Assembly: GCA_024867545.1 (NCBI GenBank)
Contig: JANFNE010000004.1
Span: forward strand, 186,001-250,000
Length of the DNA stretch: 64,000 nucleotides
Source: Phytopythium helicoides
Lineage: Eukaryota > Oomycota > Peronosporomycetes > Pythiales > Pythiaceae
Direction: 5' to 3'
The notes beneath the pieces were generated by a model. It was not told the DNA's origin, did no database searches, and saw only the letters and a program-made list of their open reading frames with translations. Shown here in pieces: positions 1 through 11,035 of the stretch (positions are counted from its first letter, which is position 1; every line of letters begins with the position of its first letter). The position numbers and the translations under genes were made by a program.

Positions 1-1369
1 GAGAAGTCGCAGCAGCAGCCTCCGCTGGCAGGGGAACCGCTCCGGAGCTTGAGGAGGACTGGCCAAGACCATCTGCACCTGCAGCAGTCGCTGGCGCCGC
101 TGGAAGACCCTCTGGAGGTGCCGAGTGCCGAGAAGAAGCCTCCGCTGGAGCTGACGCTTGCGGGGGCACCTCCTCTGATAGGGAAGACGCTGGAGGTGGC
201 GCCCCTGCAGCAGAAGCCGTGCCGGGCACCTCCGCTGGTGCAGAGGACGCTTGAGAACCCGCAGCAGTGCTTCCGACCTGGGGCAGCGGCAGGCGAGCGC
301 TCCCGGTGCGCGGCAGATCAAACCACTGGTCCGCTGGAGCCCCTGGAGCAGCGGCGCTCTCGTACACCAGAGAGTGCCCCACAGGGCCGTTGGCAGTGAC
401 GGTGATGACCGTGTGCTCGCGGACGTGCTGCTCGCTGCTCGCTGCAGAGTAATCCAGCAGCAGCTCCTCCAGACGCTCGCGATGGCCGAAGAGCAACGCA
501 TTGGACGCCAAGTACTGCATCAAGTCTGGGGCGCTGGCCAGAGGAGCGCGCTCGTCTTCGAGCTGCTGCACCCGCAGGCGTAGAATTGCAGAACCGTCAC
601 GGAGCAGCTTGCAGCGGGACTCAGACTCCTCGAGCTGCTTGTGGAGCAGCGCCGCACCCTCGCGCTCGCTCTGGAGGTCGGCCTCAAGCGCTGACACCCG
701 CGACTGCAAGCCGGAGACTTCTGAGTCCTTCCGCTGGCGCTTGGCGTCCCCCTGAGCTCTCTCGAGGTGCTCGACGCGGCCCACGGCTGCAGAGCACTCT
801 CGATACACTGCGTCGAGCATCTGGAGCGTCAGGAGCAGCTTCGACGTGAAGTCCTTGGCGCTCCAGTACGTGAAGAGCACGCTGGCCTCCCGCTGGACCA
901 GCTCCGGCGACACGTCCATCCGCGGACGTGGATCCAGCAGCGTGTACTGCGGATCGACGCTGGAGAGGTCGGCGAGCGCCTCCCGATCGCTGCTCGAGAA
1001 GCGGGGCACCGACGCTTGGACGCAGACGCCGAACCGCGTGTCATACATCCGCGCGCCCACGTCGGCGATGGTAACCGGCACCAAGAGGTGGCCAAACGGC
1101 ATGCGTGTCGTCACAGGAGCCCATGGAAAACTCGCCGCGAACATCTCTTCGGCCTCCAACGGCCGCGGCACCGCTTGGGCTACCGCAGCAACGTTGGTGG
1201 TCGAAGCAGACGCCGCTGCAGGCGGTGGAACCCCTCCTGAGGCGTGGCGCGGTGCCAGCACCAACGGGGCGGAAGAGACGGCGCCAACGGTCGAAGCAGC
1301 AGCCGCTGCAGGCGACGGAACCCCGCCTGAGGAGCCGCGCGGCGTCGACGACGTGCTCGACGACGACAT
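1..1369 (-). CDS. Antisense ORF of the type I gypsy element, partial copy
   Basis: This is the left-edge copy of the antisense ORF seen complete at 32665-35154. Reading on the minus strand from the matching ATG at 1369, I found the frame open to the window edge at the sites I compared, and base differences near 440, 590 and 270 give substitutions rather than stops. The visible part covers the Ser/Ala/Pro-rich N-terminus, a conserved block, and the coiled-coil segment. Product and function are unknown. The 3' half lies outside the window. Confidence 0.65.
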   Translation of the reverse strand, partial: MSSSSTSSTPRGSSGGVPSPAAAAASTVGAVSSAPLVLAPRHASGGVPPPAAASASTTNVAAVAQAVPRPLEAEEMFAASFPWAPVTTRMPFGHLLVPVTIADVGARMYDTRFGVCVQASVPRFSSSDREALADLSSVDPQYTLLDPRPRMDVSPELVQREASVLFTYWSAKDFTSKLLLTLQMLDAVYRECSAAVGRVEHLERAQGDAKRQRKDSEVSGLQSRVSALEADLQSEREGAALLHKQLEESESRCKLLRDGSAILRLRVQQLEDERAPLASAPDLMQYLASNALLFGHRERLEELLLDYSAASSEQHVREHTVITVTANGPVGHSLVYESAAAPGAPADQWFDLPRTGSARLPLPQVGSTAAGSQASSAPAEVPGTASAAGAPPPASSLSEEVPPQASAPAEASSRHSAPPEGLPAAPATAAGADGLGQSSSSSGAVPLPAEAAAATS

Positions 1370-1538
1370 CGGCGGGCGGACAGCACTGGGACGACAGGGC
1401 GCAGCCGACGAGGACCCAAGTAGCACGCTGCGGTGCGGTACGCCTGGACTTGTGCGCGCGCGCGCTGCTGGCTTGGCCCGTGAGCTGCAGTTCTCGACTG
1501 CCGCGCTCACTACAGCTCGCACCGGCCAACGGGGCGGT

Positions 1539-2526
1539 TGTGATGAAGCGCGCGCAGAAATCGTGGCACATGTCACAGACGCCGGGTCTCTGTAGTGTAG
1601 CACACTTCAATATACGCTCGTGATAGTGCCCTAGGGGGGATTCCCCCTAGGCAGTGACCGCTGTACCCAAAAAAGGGTACCAGTGGATGGGTTCAAAGGG
1701 AGCCAGTCTCTGTAGAAATCGGGGCAGCTCCGTAGGTTCAAAAATCATCCCTCTATCTGTGGAGTGGCAAGTATTAAGGATCAGAGGTAGGAAAGACTAC
1801 TAAACAACCAATACAGACTTCCGCTTTCTCCCTCAACCGCGCGCGTCAAGGAGACCAGCTCCTCTGGGGTTTTCGACCCCGGAGAGTCTGGAGAGGTCAT
1901 CGCGTGCATTCCTCCCTCAACTCAAGCTCGATAAGGTACGTGCCCGCGCTCACAACGCGTACACGTGCATATTGATTCCATATTCTCGGCCCTGCTGGAC
2001 GTTCGCCTTAGTGTGTGGCGATACGTCTGGTGGGATAACCGATTCCATATTGTAAGAAGAAGAAGAGGCCAAGAGAGCCCCAAAAGAGGTCAAGAGACCC
2101 CCCGTAGGCTGAACCGCGTTAGTGGAGCGGTCAGCCCCTCACGGAGATCCAGCGGAGTCTCCGTAGAGTGTATTCATCCGCCTGAGGGCTCCCTAGCTGA
2201 AACCAGCTAGAGGAGCCTTGTGTGTGTACTAATATTGTTTGTCGTTCAGCAGGTACGCGAAGAACCGCGCCTGCACCAACCGCTCGAGCTCTACACGCGC
2301 TCGTTTAGGACTCCCGATCCCCCGGACGGTTATACGGGGATCACAACGCTCCGGTACTGCCAGGCGGTGAAGGGAGCCTTCTCTTTCTCAGGAGAGGCAC
2401 CGGGATCCGTCGCGGGAGCGCGCTCGAGGGATCAACCCCTCGAGTCGCCGCACACCGCCTACCGTCCACCCTCCAGCTCGCCTCGCGGCGGCTGTGAGTG
2501 GTCATGAGCTCCGGCGCCGCATCACA
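1539..2526 (+). repeat. 3' LTR of the left type I gypsy element
   Basis: It begins TGTGATG and ends CATCACA, the same perfect 7-bp terminal inverted repeat as the LTRs at 21602-22590 and 35324-36312. It is 988 bp long and differs from those copies at scattered positions (for example around 1671 and 1691), so this element is older than or distinct from the complete one. Confidence 0.92.
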
Positions 2527-4558
2527 GCCAGGTTGACTGAAGTGGGTGCGACAGAGGGAGAGACCTCATCAAGAATTCACTATGGTAGACTAGTGACGCA
2601 ATGCACAACTTCAATATATCTTGCAAGCCACTGCAAGCCTCTAGTGCTGGAAACATTTTTCCAATTGATTGCTGTACAGTAGAATGATGGTTCTCCGCAA
2701 AATGTGGCGGGAGAACTGCGAATTGTGCTCGGTTCAATGGCAGCCCTGCAACTACTCGGCCCAAGTACTGATCTCCAGCAGCTTCGTATCGGATATAGCG
2801 ATCTTGAACGCCACCTAAAGACCACCCCACTCGCAAACATACACTTGCTATTGATGGGCCACCAGTAGTTCCACTGCATGCAAAAGTTGCAACACCCTTG
2901 CGAATTGAATGGGTGCCGTAGTGAGTCTGTCCTGTGGTGTCGTTGATCATTTGTCGTAGAATGTGCCCAAAACGAACTTTTTGATTTGACCCTGGAAAAA
3001 GAGATCCGGGAGGTTGCGTCGGGCGGCACGCTAGGTAGATACCTAAAGCTGTTATCCAGCAAGTTGCTGGGCTGTGAGGATTTGCGTACATGTGACGTGC
3101 ATCTTTCGGGCCGTTTCCTTCTTGATTTGTTTTTGTTTTGTACATCATGCATCCAATACTGTCGTCATGAGCACTCAAATGCTCTGTGCAGAGTGTCTGT
3201 ACAGACTCTGATCGGCACATCATGTTCCATTGAGTTGTCAAAAAAAAATGAGCGAAACCACCATCTTGCCGCGCAAGCGTTTTTTGGCAGAGCTGTTGGT
3301 ATAAAGAGTACGGAAGTGGATCCTTTCCCGACTCGCGAGGGCCTCCAGATTGATATTTGTCAGCCTGCATTCGCTTGAGTCCCGAAAAGAATGTCCCAAT
3401 GTTTTTCTCGTAGGTGCTAGGTAGCTGCACGTCCTTGCGGCGATATAGATCTTTAACAGCACTGCGATATCCGTTGAGAGTAGCAACGCTCACGGCCGTT
3501 CTTCTAGCAAGCAAAAACGCCTCGAACTCGGCAGGTGTGAAGAGATCCAAGTTGATATCACCAGCAGAGTCAAAATACCTGTGTGATTCATGTTTCTTAG
3601 TTTCAACAATCCATCGCGATATGATGCGTAGACTGCCTCGGTAAGCGAGCTGAGTTTTCTTTGAAATGCATGCTGCTCGCACGTCTTGTACTGTCACTTC
3701 AGCAACCACACTGTCTTTTCCGTTCACAAGGTCATTGAGAGCACTAATCGCGTTTGTCTTCGCCCCCGTTGGTGTCTCATCATTAGCGGTTCCATCTAGT
3801 CTGTGAGTTGCAGCAGCGCACAAATTGTTGGTAGTATTGGGGGCTATCAGGATGGATTTGCTGCCCATCAAATCCTTGCTCGAGTTACTTGCCGTGATCG
3901 CGCTCAGCGCACTTGGTTCGGCCGCTCTGAAACCGGTGTTGTCGCTTGTGGTTACGGTAGTAATGCTGCTTCTGTTACCCCAGCTCTCGCTCACGCTGTT
4001 GTTCAAGCTGGTTTGTGTGGTGACGTTGTCGCATGTCTTAGCCATGCTGTTGCCCAAGTTACACGCCGTACTGATGCTGCTTGGCGCGCTCAAGATACTC
4101 GGCGCGCTCAGCTCGCCGGTGGTGATGGTGGTTTTGAGCTCACTCAAGCTCGTCAAGTCAGTAGCCGTGTCTCGGTTAATGGTGGTGGCTGTGTGGATTA
4201 GTATCGTGGCGCTGGGCGAGTGGGTTGAAGCAACACCTGTCGCGCCACGAGCCACTGCGCCAGCCCTACTCCCGGCCAGGCATCCGCTCGTTCCACTCCT
4301 TGTGCTGCGCACCGTGCTTCCTACCTTGGCAACAGCAGTGAAGCCGGACGCAGTTGCGGCCGTGGCGGTTGCCAAGGGGCGAGACTCGGTCATGGAGCTC
4401 GTTCTGGCTTTGGTGCTGGCGTTGTGGACTGTCTTGTCTCCTCCGACGTCGATCTCTGCTCGGGTCGCAAGATCAATCACACCAGCGTCTTGCTCGCGAC
4501 GTGCCTGGGCGTTACGAGCACGACTAGATGCTCTAGTTGAGCGCGCAGAGCTTGCCAT
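2522..4558 (-). CDS. Tyrosine recombinase, Crypton-like, 3' end cut by an LTR
   Basis: The 678-codon ORF has a Ser/Thr/Ala-rich N-terminal half (about residues 1-270) of low complexity, a helical core-binding region (about 290-375), and a C-terminal tyrosine recombinase catalytic domain. Visible catalytic residues are Arg449 (motif CRSES), a Lys in YKTKT, the H-x-x-R pair His550/Arg553 (THSIRKG), a GW in the position of the second His/Trp, and a tyrosine in DRYIRY (Tyr588 or Tyr591). Enzymes of this family cut and rejoin DNA through a 3'-phosphotyrosine. In oomycetes, standalone eukaryotic genes of this sort are typical of Crypton transposons. The stop codon is formed at the junction with the 3' LTR ending at 2526, so the original C-terminus is lost beyond the catalytic tyrosine. 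A domesticated recombinase is the alternative. No terminal repeats were seen. Confidence 0.8.
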   Translation of the reverse strand: MASSARSTRASSRARNAQARREQDAGVIDLATRAEIDVGGDKTVHNASTKARTSSMTESRPLATATAATASGFTAVAKVGSTVRSTRSGTSGCLAGSRAGAVARGATGVASTHSPSATILIHTATTINRDTATDLTSLSELKTTITTGELSAPSILSAPSSISTACNLGNSMAKTCDNVTTQTSLNNSVSESWGNRSSITTVTTSDNTGFRAAEPSALSAITASNSSKDLMGSKSILIAPNTTNNLCAAATHRLDGTANDETPTGAKTNAISALNDLVNGKDSVVAEVTVQDVRAACISKKTQLAYRGSLRIISRWIVETKKHESHRYFDSAGDINLDLFTPAEFEAFLLARRTAVSVATLNGYRSAVKDLYRRKDVQLPSTYEKNIGTFFSGLKRMQADKYQSGGPRESGKDPLPYSLYQQLCQKTLARQDGGFAHFFLTTQWNMMCRSESVQTLCTEHLSAHDDSIGCMMYKTKTNQEGNGPKDARHMYANPHSPATCWITALGIYLACRPTQPPGSLFPGSNQKVRFGHILRQMINDTTGQTHYGTHSIRKGVATFACSGTTGGPSIASVCLRVGWSLGGVQDRYIRYEAAGDQYLGRVVAGLPLNRAQFAVLPPHFAENHHSTVQQSIGKMFPALEACSGLQDILKLCIASLVYHSEFLMRSLPLSHPLQSTWL

Positions 4559-4646
4559 GGCGATGGTCGTTCTTGTCTTCGTGGTCGTCTTTGCAGCTGG
4601 GCCAGCGGCGCTGGCTGCCTCCTTTTGGTGTTGGCAGTGTGCGATA

Positions 4647-4656
4647 ATTGGCCAAT
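4647..4656. promoter_or_regulatory. Palindromic double CCAAT box
   Basis: ATTGGCCAAT is a perfect 10-bp palindrome presenting CCAAT on both strands, 89 bp upstream of the recombinase ATG and about 400 bp upstream of the MULE ATG. A role in divergent transcription is inferred. Confidence 0.35.
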
Positions 4657-4673
4657 CAGAAAGAGTAGCTACG

Positions 4674-4690
4674 CGTCGGAAATTCCGACG
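4674..4690. repeat. Short perfect inverted repeat
   Basis: CGTCGGAA and TTCCGACG flank a single central A, giving 8-bp perfect arms. It lies between the two divergent transposon genes. A binding site for a dimeric protein is possible but unproven. Confidence 0.4.
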
Positions 4691-5056
4691 ACGAATGAGT
4701 GCAATTTACACTAAACGTTATGCCATAGTATGACCAAGAGATCTGTTGGTCACCATTTCGATTTTTCGAAAAAAATACGGCAGATTTTCCTACGATTCCA
4801 TACAAAGTCGTATATACCGCCTACGAATCAATGACAATCATGTATGCATGCATGATTTCATCCATGATTTTACCATGATTTAGAAATAAACCAAAAAAGT
4901 TTTTGTTCGCCAAATGTGACCGAAACATCAACCACGTGCTACAATCATCTGGCAAGTGCAAGTGTTTTGCTACCACTTCGAAACCGTTTTCACTTGCTGT
5001 CTGACCCACGCGCCCGCTCGCACTAAAGCGCCGAAACCGACTTCCTCCCCTGCCCC

Positions 5057-8000
5057 ATGCGCCAGGTCCCTCCAACCGACACCGTCGCGCCAGCAGCAGA
5101 ACGCGCGGCAGCGGAACACGCTGCAGACACCCGCGCGGTCAAGCTTTTTGACTCAAGCCCTCACGACGATACAATGTACGATGATGAAGCCAGCGGGAGC
5201 GAGCATGATGAAGCTAGCGGGAGCGAGCATGAGGAAGCTAGCGGAAGCGAGCAAGAGGAAGCTAGCGGAAGCGAGCAAGAGGAAGATAGCGGGAGCGAGC
5301 AAGAAGAAGCAAATGCAGAGCAGAAGGAAGCTAGCGAAGAGGACGTCGCGGTATCAAGTCTCCCACGAGTGGACGTCAAGGTGACGCCTCCTCTTAAGTG
5401 GCACAACGACTGGGAATCATGGATGCTGTATCTGGAAGAGTACGCACGAGGGACCATGCAATTGCTCGTCGTGCGTGAGTCATTCAGTGCATCTGAGCGG
5501 AACAAGAGAATTATGAATACGAAGGCTGGTCGGCTTGGGGAAATTGGCCTGTTTCCTGGCAGCATGGGGATGTATCGGCGTGTTTATATTTGCACACACG
5601 GATGGCCTCCTAGGAAGAAGCGACCAGGAGCGTCTTCGTCCAAGGGAAAGGTGCTTGGAAAGCGTCCACATAAACAGCGTCCTACCCAACACGTGCGCTA
5701 CACTGGCTGCGAGGTGCGATTTGTAGTGCAGTGGCAGCAAACCCAGTCAGGATGGAAGCTCGAGGTGAAAAATGGCCGCTACACACACAATCACCCAGTG
5801 ACGGCAGAAGTTTATGCCACTTACCCGAGCGCTCGAGGCGTTAAAGATCCTGTCGTGGGAGCCTGCGTGGAAGGAATGATTTCGGTCGGCGCAAAGCGCT
5901 CGAAAATCTATGATTACTTGCTGGACAAGAAGCAGAATGTTACGCAAGGCGATGTTGACAAACTTTTGCGCGCGCGTACAAGTGCGGTTTCAACCATCAG
6001 CGACAGTGATGCGACCGCGGCTGAGGTCGCTAGATTCAACGCGGCCGACGAAGAGAATGTATCGACGGTTAGCTTGAATGAGCATGATGAAGTCGGTGCT
6101 ATTTCGTTGTCGACAGCTCATATGCGCAGCATGTTCAGTAAATTTTCAGAGCTTGTAATGATCGACAGCAGCCACAAGACAAATCGGTTCGTAGCCCATT
6201 GTATCACGTATACTGTCCGTGATTTTCCCATGACTCATCCACGATTTTTTGATCCTCGCAGGCACAATTACCAACTTCTCACATTCATGGTAATGAACGA
6301 GTTCGGAGAAGGAGCTGTCGTTCAGCACTCTCTTCTCGAATCCAACGGAGATTGGCACATGGGTAGAGCCCTCGATCATTTTAAACGCGCTAATCCTGAT
6401 GGATTGAAGCTGTTGCGGGTAATAATTGTTGATAAAGATCTCAACGAGATCCGTGTACTGCAGAACGAATTCCCAGAAGCTCGCGTTCTTATATGCCACT
6501 TCCATGTGATTAAGTGGCTGAAAGAGAAGAAGTCAAAGCCTGAATTCGGCAAGCTGTCTGCGTCCGACGGGTTGCAAATTGACAGCGCAATCCACTGCAT
6601 GGTATATGCAGCCAGCGAGGAAGAGTACGACAAGCACCATGCTGCTCTGAAGGATATATGCGCTCGGGCTGGTCACGACAGCTTCTTCGAATACTTTGAA
6701 GACAATTGGCACGCAAGCAAGGAGATGTGGGTCATGTACCAACGCACCAAACTCCAGCACTACAAGAACCACACCAACAATAGACTCGAGAGTTTTTTTG
6801 GGAAGATGAAGAAGAATGTCGACGGAAACAAGTCGATGTCTGAGTGCATTCGTGAGTTGTGCTTGCACGACAGGCGAAAGCAGAATGATTACCAGTACCG
6901 GCACGTTCGAGTTGGCCATTTCACACATGCTGGGTACGATGACGAGATGAGTTTCGTTCTGCACACCACCACGCCTTTTGCTGCAGAGCGATTACAGCCT
7001 GAGTATGCAGCTGGACTTGCGAAAGCGGATGGAGCGTACGCTTTCGATACGATAACCGGGAGTGACAGCATGATTCTTGTGAAAGGAGGCCGCCACGACC
7101 ATCAACTGTCAATCGAAGACTGGCGCTGCGACTGCAAGTTCGCGCTCTCGATGCGTCTGCCGTGCCGCCATGCGATCGCGTATCGCAAATACATCCAGAT
7201 CAAAGGCCCGGTGATCCCAATGGCGCGTATCGACGAACGGTGCGTTACTAATCCTGTTCCATGTGCATTGGTGATTTGCACTCCATGATCCATACATGAT
7301 TTCACCATGACTCACCCATGATTTTGCAGGTGGATGAGCAAATCAGTCCCTTTACGTGCTGTAGAGCGCTTTGAGTTGCAACTGTTTGACATGGACGAGT
7401 CTTCCCGCTCCAGAAAAAAGCTGCTTGGCCGCACCGAACGGTACAGAGAGGCAGTTAATGCGACGCAACTCTTGTCGAGTGAGATTGCAGACATCTCCGA
7501 CCCGGACGAGTTCCATAGAGCATTGAAGTGGGTGCGCGATCAGTGGAGGGCGTTCAAGAGTGGGAACATGTCTGCGTCTAGCGATTCGGGTGCCGGTCTT
7601 GGTGGAGGAAATAAACCAGCAAAAAAAGAGTGCTCAGTGGCAAACAAGAGCTCATCGATCGATTCTCTCAACGCAGTTAAAGTGAAGCAATCGTCTCCAG
7701 AACAGAACGTGTGTGAACACGAGGACAATGTATCGGACGCAAGAAGCGCAGCTATTTCGTCGCCAGTGAAGTTCAAGCTCAGCGAAAAAGCGTCACGCCC
7801 AGGACGCCCCAAGAAAGATATGAAGTTGGCTACGGTGAATGAGCGGGCGAGCCGCAAGTGGTATGCGGCCACTGAGCAAGCGAAGGAAAGAGCTGGCTAC
7901 CGCTGTCTACGCGAGCTAATTGACGCCCTTGACCGTCAGCAACCAAGTTTGAGCGAGACAACAGAGCGTTTAGCAGGCGTGATTGTCAAGCATCCTGAAC

Positions 8001-9255
8001 ATGCAAAGAAAAAAGTGACGTACAGAAAATCAAAGAACCCGGTGCTCGTCACGGATGCCTTTTACCTGCTTCCTCCAGCCCTTCTCGAGGAACGCATAGC
8101 AGTACTTCCTCTCGCAAACAGAGAGCACGACGCAATTGCACTCCACATTGAAGAAAAGAAGCGCTCGGTTGATGATCCTGTTGAGTTCGTCCAGATAGCC
8201 GACGTGGGACAGTATTCTAGGAGTCAAATCGTGACCTTTCGACGAGTCGAAAATCTTAAGAATAGCATTGAGCTAGGGAAGGCTTTGCACAAGTGGCTCC
8301 TGCACGAGGTTTTAGGGGCAGTTGACGCCTCAATGCAGCAAGAAGTCCGTGACATTGCAGACCGAGTGATGCGTACTTACCCCTATGCTCGTATTCCTGG
8401 CCTTGAAGCAGTACCAGACCACGATTTTTCGATATTATATCGAGCTGCCCCTCCAGTGTGGCTAAGTGACTCATGCATTCGTGCCCTTTGTACAAGACTC
8501 GAGTCTGACTTTCCTACAGCAAAATACGGGGGCATCCAGAACGCAATCATGCAAGCTACTCGAACTCGCAGTCGTAAACTGCAGATTATGGATGAGTGCA
8601 TCGCAAACAAAGTTGCTGTTGCCTTTTCCAATGAGAATGTTGACACAGTGATGATCCCAGTGAATTTCAATGGGATCCATTGGTGTGCAATTGTCGTCAA
8701 GAAAAATTCCCAGCGTATATACTACTACGACTCATGCCTCAAAAAGTGCTTTACTGACCCTCTCAACACGTTATCGGTGAGCCTTCAGCGTGAATACCTG
8801 AAGGAGTATGAAATTGTCCAGCTTAACACCCCGTTCCAGAAAGATGAGCATAGCTGTGGGGTATTTGTCTGCTGGGTTTCATCCGCAACGTGATCAGTGG
8901 AGCTTCGAGCGTGTTTACGGAAGGCCTGTTGACTGCACGTCGTTTTGAACTGTTCTACTATGTTCTAACAGGCCGCCATGACGTGCTCCTCGCGCGTCAG
9001 AAGGCTGTGGTGCGTGCACCTTTGAGTGATGAGACTCCCACAGCTCACGTCCATGGCGCAGACTCAAGCAAGGACCCTTCAATTTGTGCTGAGAAGCTCA
9101 ACTACGGCGGAGCAGAGCCTAGTACCAGCATCAGTACGCTTGCATGGCAGAACAACATGGGTGATGCTAATGAGGGAAAAACCGAAGACGATGACGTCCC
9201 GCAGACGCAGTTGTCGAGTCCTCCTACAGGACTTGAGGCGTTTGAATCACTGTAG
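5057..9255 (+). CDS. MULE transposase fused to a Ulp1-like cysteine protease, with one frameshift
   Basis: Exon 1 (5057-7239) encodes an acidic Ser/Glu repeat region, a WRKY/GCM-like zinc-binding N-terminal domain, a MULE-type DDE transposase core and a SWIM zinc finger (CDC...CRHA). Candidate catalytic residues are Asp370 (MIDSSHK), Asp459 with the following CHFH motif, and Glu578 (NNRLES). A 90-nt intron (7240-7329, GTGCGT...GCAG) joins CG to G so that the frame runs on into a second region. That region ends in a C48/Ulp1 protease domain with His (IHWC, about 8678), Asp (YYDSC, about 8729) and Cys (HSCGVF, about 8853). Just after the catalytic Cys a one-base loss or two-base gain near 8876 shifts the frame; the family-like continuation (FIRN...) is read at 8878-9255. 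Transposases of this class move DNA by cut and paste; MULEs carrying Ulp1 domains are known from plants. The copy is probably inactive unless the shift is an error. Confidence 0.82.
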
Positions 9256-10079
9256 GTGGTTGAATACACGGCGTTGCAGTCTCAACAATCTATTGTGTCT
9301 CAATCGTTTAGTGCCTTGAATCATGAAACAATACTGGACAAAACATGGATGCACATGCTTGCAAACATGCACAAGAGCCATTACTTTGGTCTTCGACGGC
9401 CACATCCGAAGTTGTCTAGCAGCATATGCTTCGTCCTCGATGACCATCGCTACAGATGGAGAAGATACAAGTATATCTTTCATATCACGCCGTCCACTTC
9501 GAAAGAGATATTCAAATCATGGACAAGTCATGTACGAATCATGTCACCATCCATTACTTAAATGCGTGGCTCCAACAGCCGCCAAAAACCTTTGTGGGTG
9601 ATAGGGTTTTTGATTGTACCTGGGTCATACGACAAAACTTTGTGTTGATCTTGCCCCTGAACTTCACAAGTGTAGCAGGGACTCTCTTTGCAATCTGGTA
9701 GAGTCCGTTCACCAGCAAGTTTAGCGAATTTCCTCAGGGATTTTTTTTTAAGCGCACATAATCCAAATGATATAAATTGTATGTAGGTTGGAGTATCTCC
9801 GTGGTAGGCAAATAAAATCGTTTCGAGCAACCAACTTATACCCAGAGTTAGAGAATGATCATAGACCATTAGAAAAGTGTCTACTTCGTTTCTGGTGGCA
9901 CAGAGTACTCTCTGTATTTTTTTACATGGTCTGGTCTTAGCTCATCCATTTCTGTTAGACTAAGACTGCATTGAGTTCGTGTTCCCGACGGAAATGTTCA
10001 CGCTATCGAAGTTTACAATGCTTACTTCAGCGGGACTATGAGGCGATACCTACTTTTGACGTTAACTTAATTTCTATCA
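9256..10079. other. Non-coding or unrecognised stretch after the MULE
   Basis: Only short unconvincing ORFs are present. At 9515-9545 three CATGATT-like motifs occur in inverted orientation relative to those at 4850-4885, which could be the far end of the MULE, but no continuous inverted repeat was found. Confidence 0.4.
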
Positions 10080-10090
10080 GTGGAGCCTTC

Positions 10091-10277
10091 GCTGTCAGGA
10101 GTGGAGCCGCCGCTGCGGGCCGGCGCCACATCACCTAGCTCGCCTCGCGTTCGATCGTCGGCTGCGCCGCGCAAGAGGTCGTCGGTGCCTCGCTCAATCT
10201 TGCCGTCGCTGTCTGCGGTGGAGCCGTCGCTGCTGGCCGGCGCTACGTCACCTGGCCCGCCTCACGTTCGATCGTAG
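10091..10277 (+). repeat. Imperfect direct repeat, period 117 bp
   Basis: 10091-10160 and 10208-10277 align without indels at an offset of exactly 117 bp, both beginning with GCTGTC and ending with TTCGATCGT plus a few bases. The segment is in frame with the hAT-like fragment that follows, separated by one TAG at 10275. It encodes Pro/Ser-rich sequence (SPRVRS/SPGPPHVRS). Confidence 0.7.
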
Positions 10278-11035
10278 GGCAATTTTCTGCCAAACCCAGA
10301 ACGCATTGAGCTTGTTATCCCTTCTGGAATAGTTCGTGCAATCCGAGATATTCTTTGCTCTCCTCAGCTAGAAGACAAGTACATTCCGTCCAGCGACGCT
10401 GACTTTGTTGCTGGTTTGACGTCGGAGGACCGCATCGGATGCAAGGACGGTCAGTACTGCGTCAGCATCAGCCAACGTCTCCAGTTCGAGACTGTTATCA
10501 AATGTGTTAACAAGATTAACTCGTTTCGCGGAATTGCTGAGTTGTTTCCTGTGTTTTCCGAAGCGTTTGGATCAACTCGACTTGGGTGTCCGTCAGCTAA
10601 ACAGATAGGACGCTACGTGCGCTCATTGACAGCCATCAATTTGACATCTTTGGAATTATTGCGAGGACACGGTGCTTTTCTCTATTGGATAGTTCAATCC
10701 ATCAAAAAGAATATACTTTGACGTGCGACTAAGTTTTCTTATGAGAGTAAGGTTGCAAACATGCATTTGATGGCCATTCCGATGGGTGATCTAGTTCACA
10801 ACGCTTCAAATTACACCAACATTCTCCTCGATGCGCTTCGATGGGTTTTTGATGACAGTATCTTACAAAATTGATTGGCGTTACCACCGACGGCTCATCA
10901 ACAATGCTTTGATGCCATATTGGATTTTCGGTGCGTGTTCGTAACGCATGCGAGCAGGCTGGTGGTGGTCCTGTCTCATTCAACTGGTGCGACATAATGA
11001 AGCGTGCTGAAGTACACCAAGTCTACTCACCGTAG
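10278..11035 (+). pseudogene. Decayed hAT-family transposase fragment
   Basis: A frame open from 10278 to 10721 encodes the pre-catalytic region with the pattern IGRYVRSLTAINL. After a frame change, 10725-10875 encodes VANMHLMAIPM and LLDALRW, and a further frame gives LIGVTTDGSSTM (about 10873-10908) and NWCD. These match, in order, the insertion-flanking and DDE-region motifs of hAT-like transposases found in oomycetes (NLHL-AIP and GVTTDG). Several stops and frame changes show it is dead. The N- and C-terminal ends are not recognisable. Confidence 0.65.

Larger units (their letters stand above)
1..2526 (+). mobile_element. Right end of a type I Ty3/gypsy retrotransposon (partial)
   Basis: Positions 1-1538 match 33786-35323 of the complete type I element with scattered substitutions and no obvious indels, and 1539-2526 match its LTR. 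The window therefore opens inside a second copy of this element, in the same orientation. Its gag, pol and 5' LTR lie off the left edge, so no target duplication can be checked. The LTR ends inside the 3' end of a tyrosine-recombinase ORF, which identifies the insertion target. Confidence 0.9.
4559..5056. other. Divergent intergenic region between recombinase and MULE genes
   Basis: It separates two genes transcribed outward and holds two short perfect palindromes (4647-4656 and 4674-4690). A cluster of CATGATTT-like motifs at about 4850-4885 recurs in the MULE intron (7290-7325). It may contain one end of the MULE, but I could not define a terminal inverted repeat. Confidence 0.5.

Noticed and set aside
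3825..4733. Plus-strand ORF of 302 codons rich in Leu/Val
   Set aside because: Antisense to the Ser/Thr/Ala-rich N-terminus of the tyrosine recombinase; composition is explained by complementing that sequence.
4700..9620. Terminal inverted repeats for the MULE
   Set aside because: CATGATT-type motifs occur in opposite orientation at both sides, but I could not extend them into a continuous repeat or find a target duplication.
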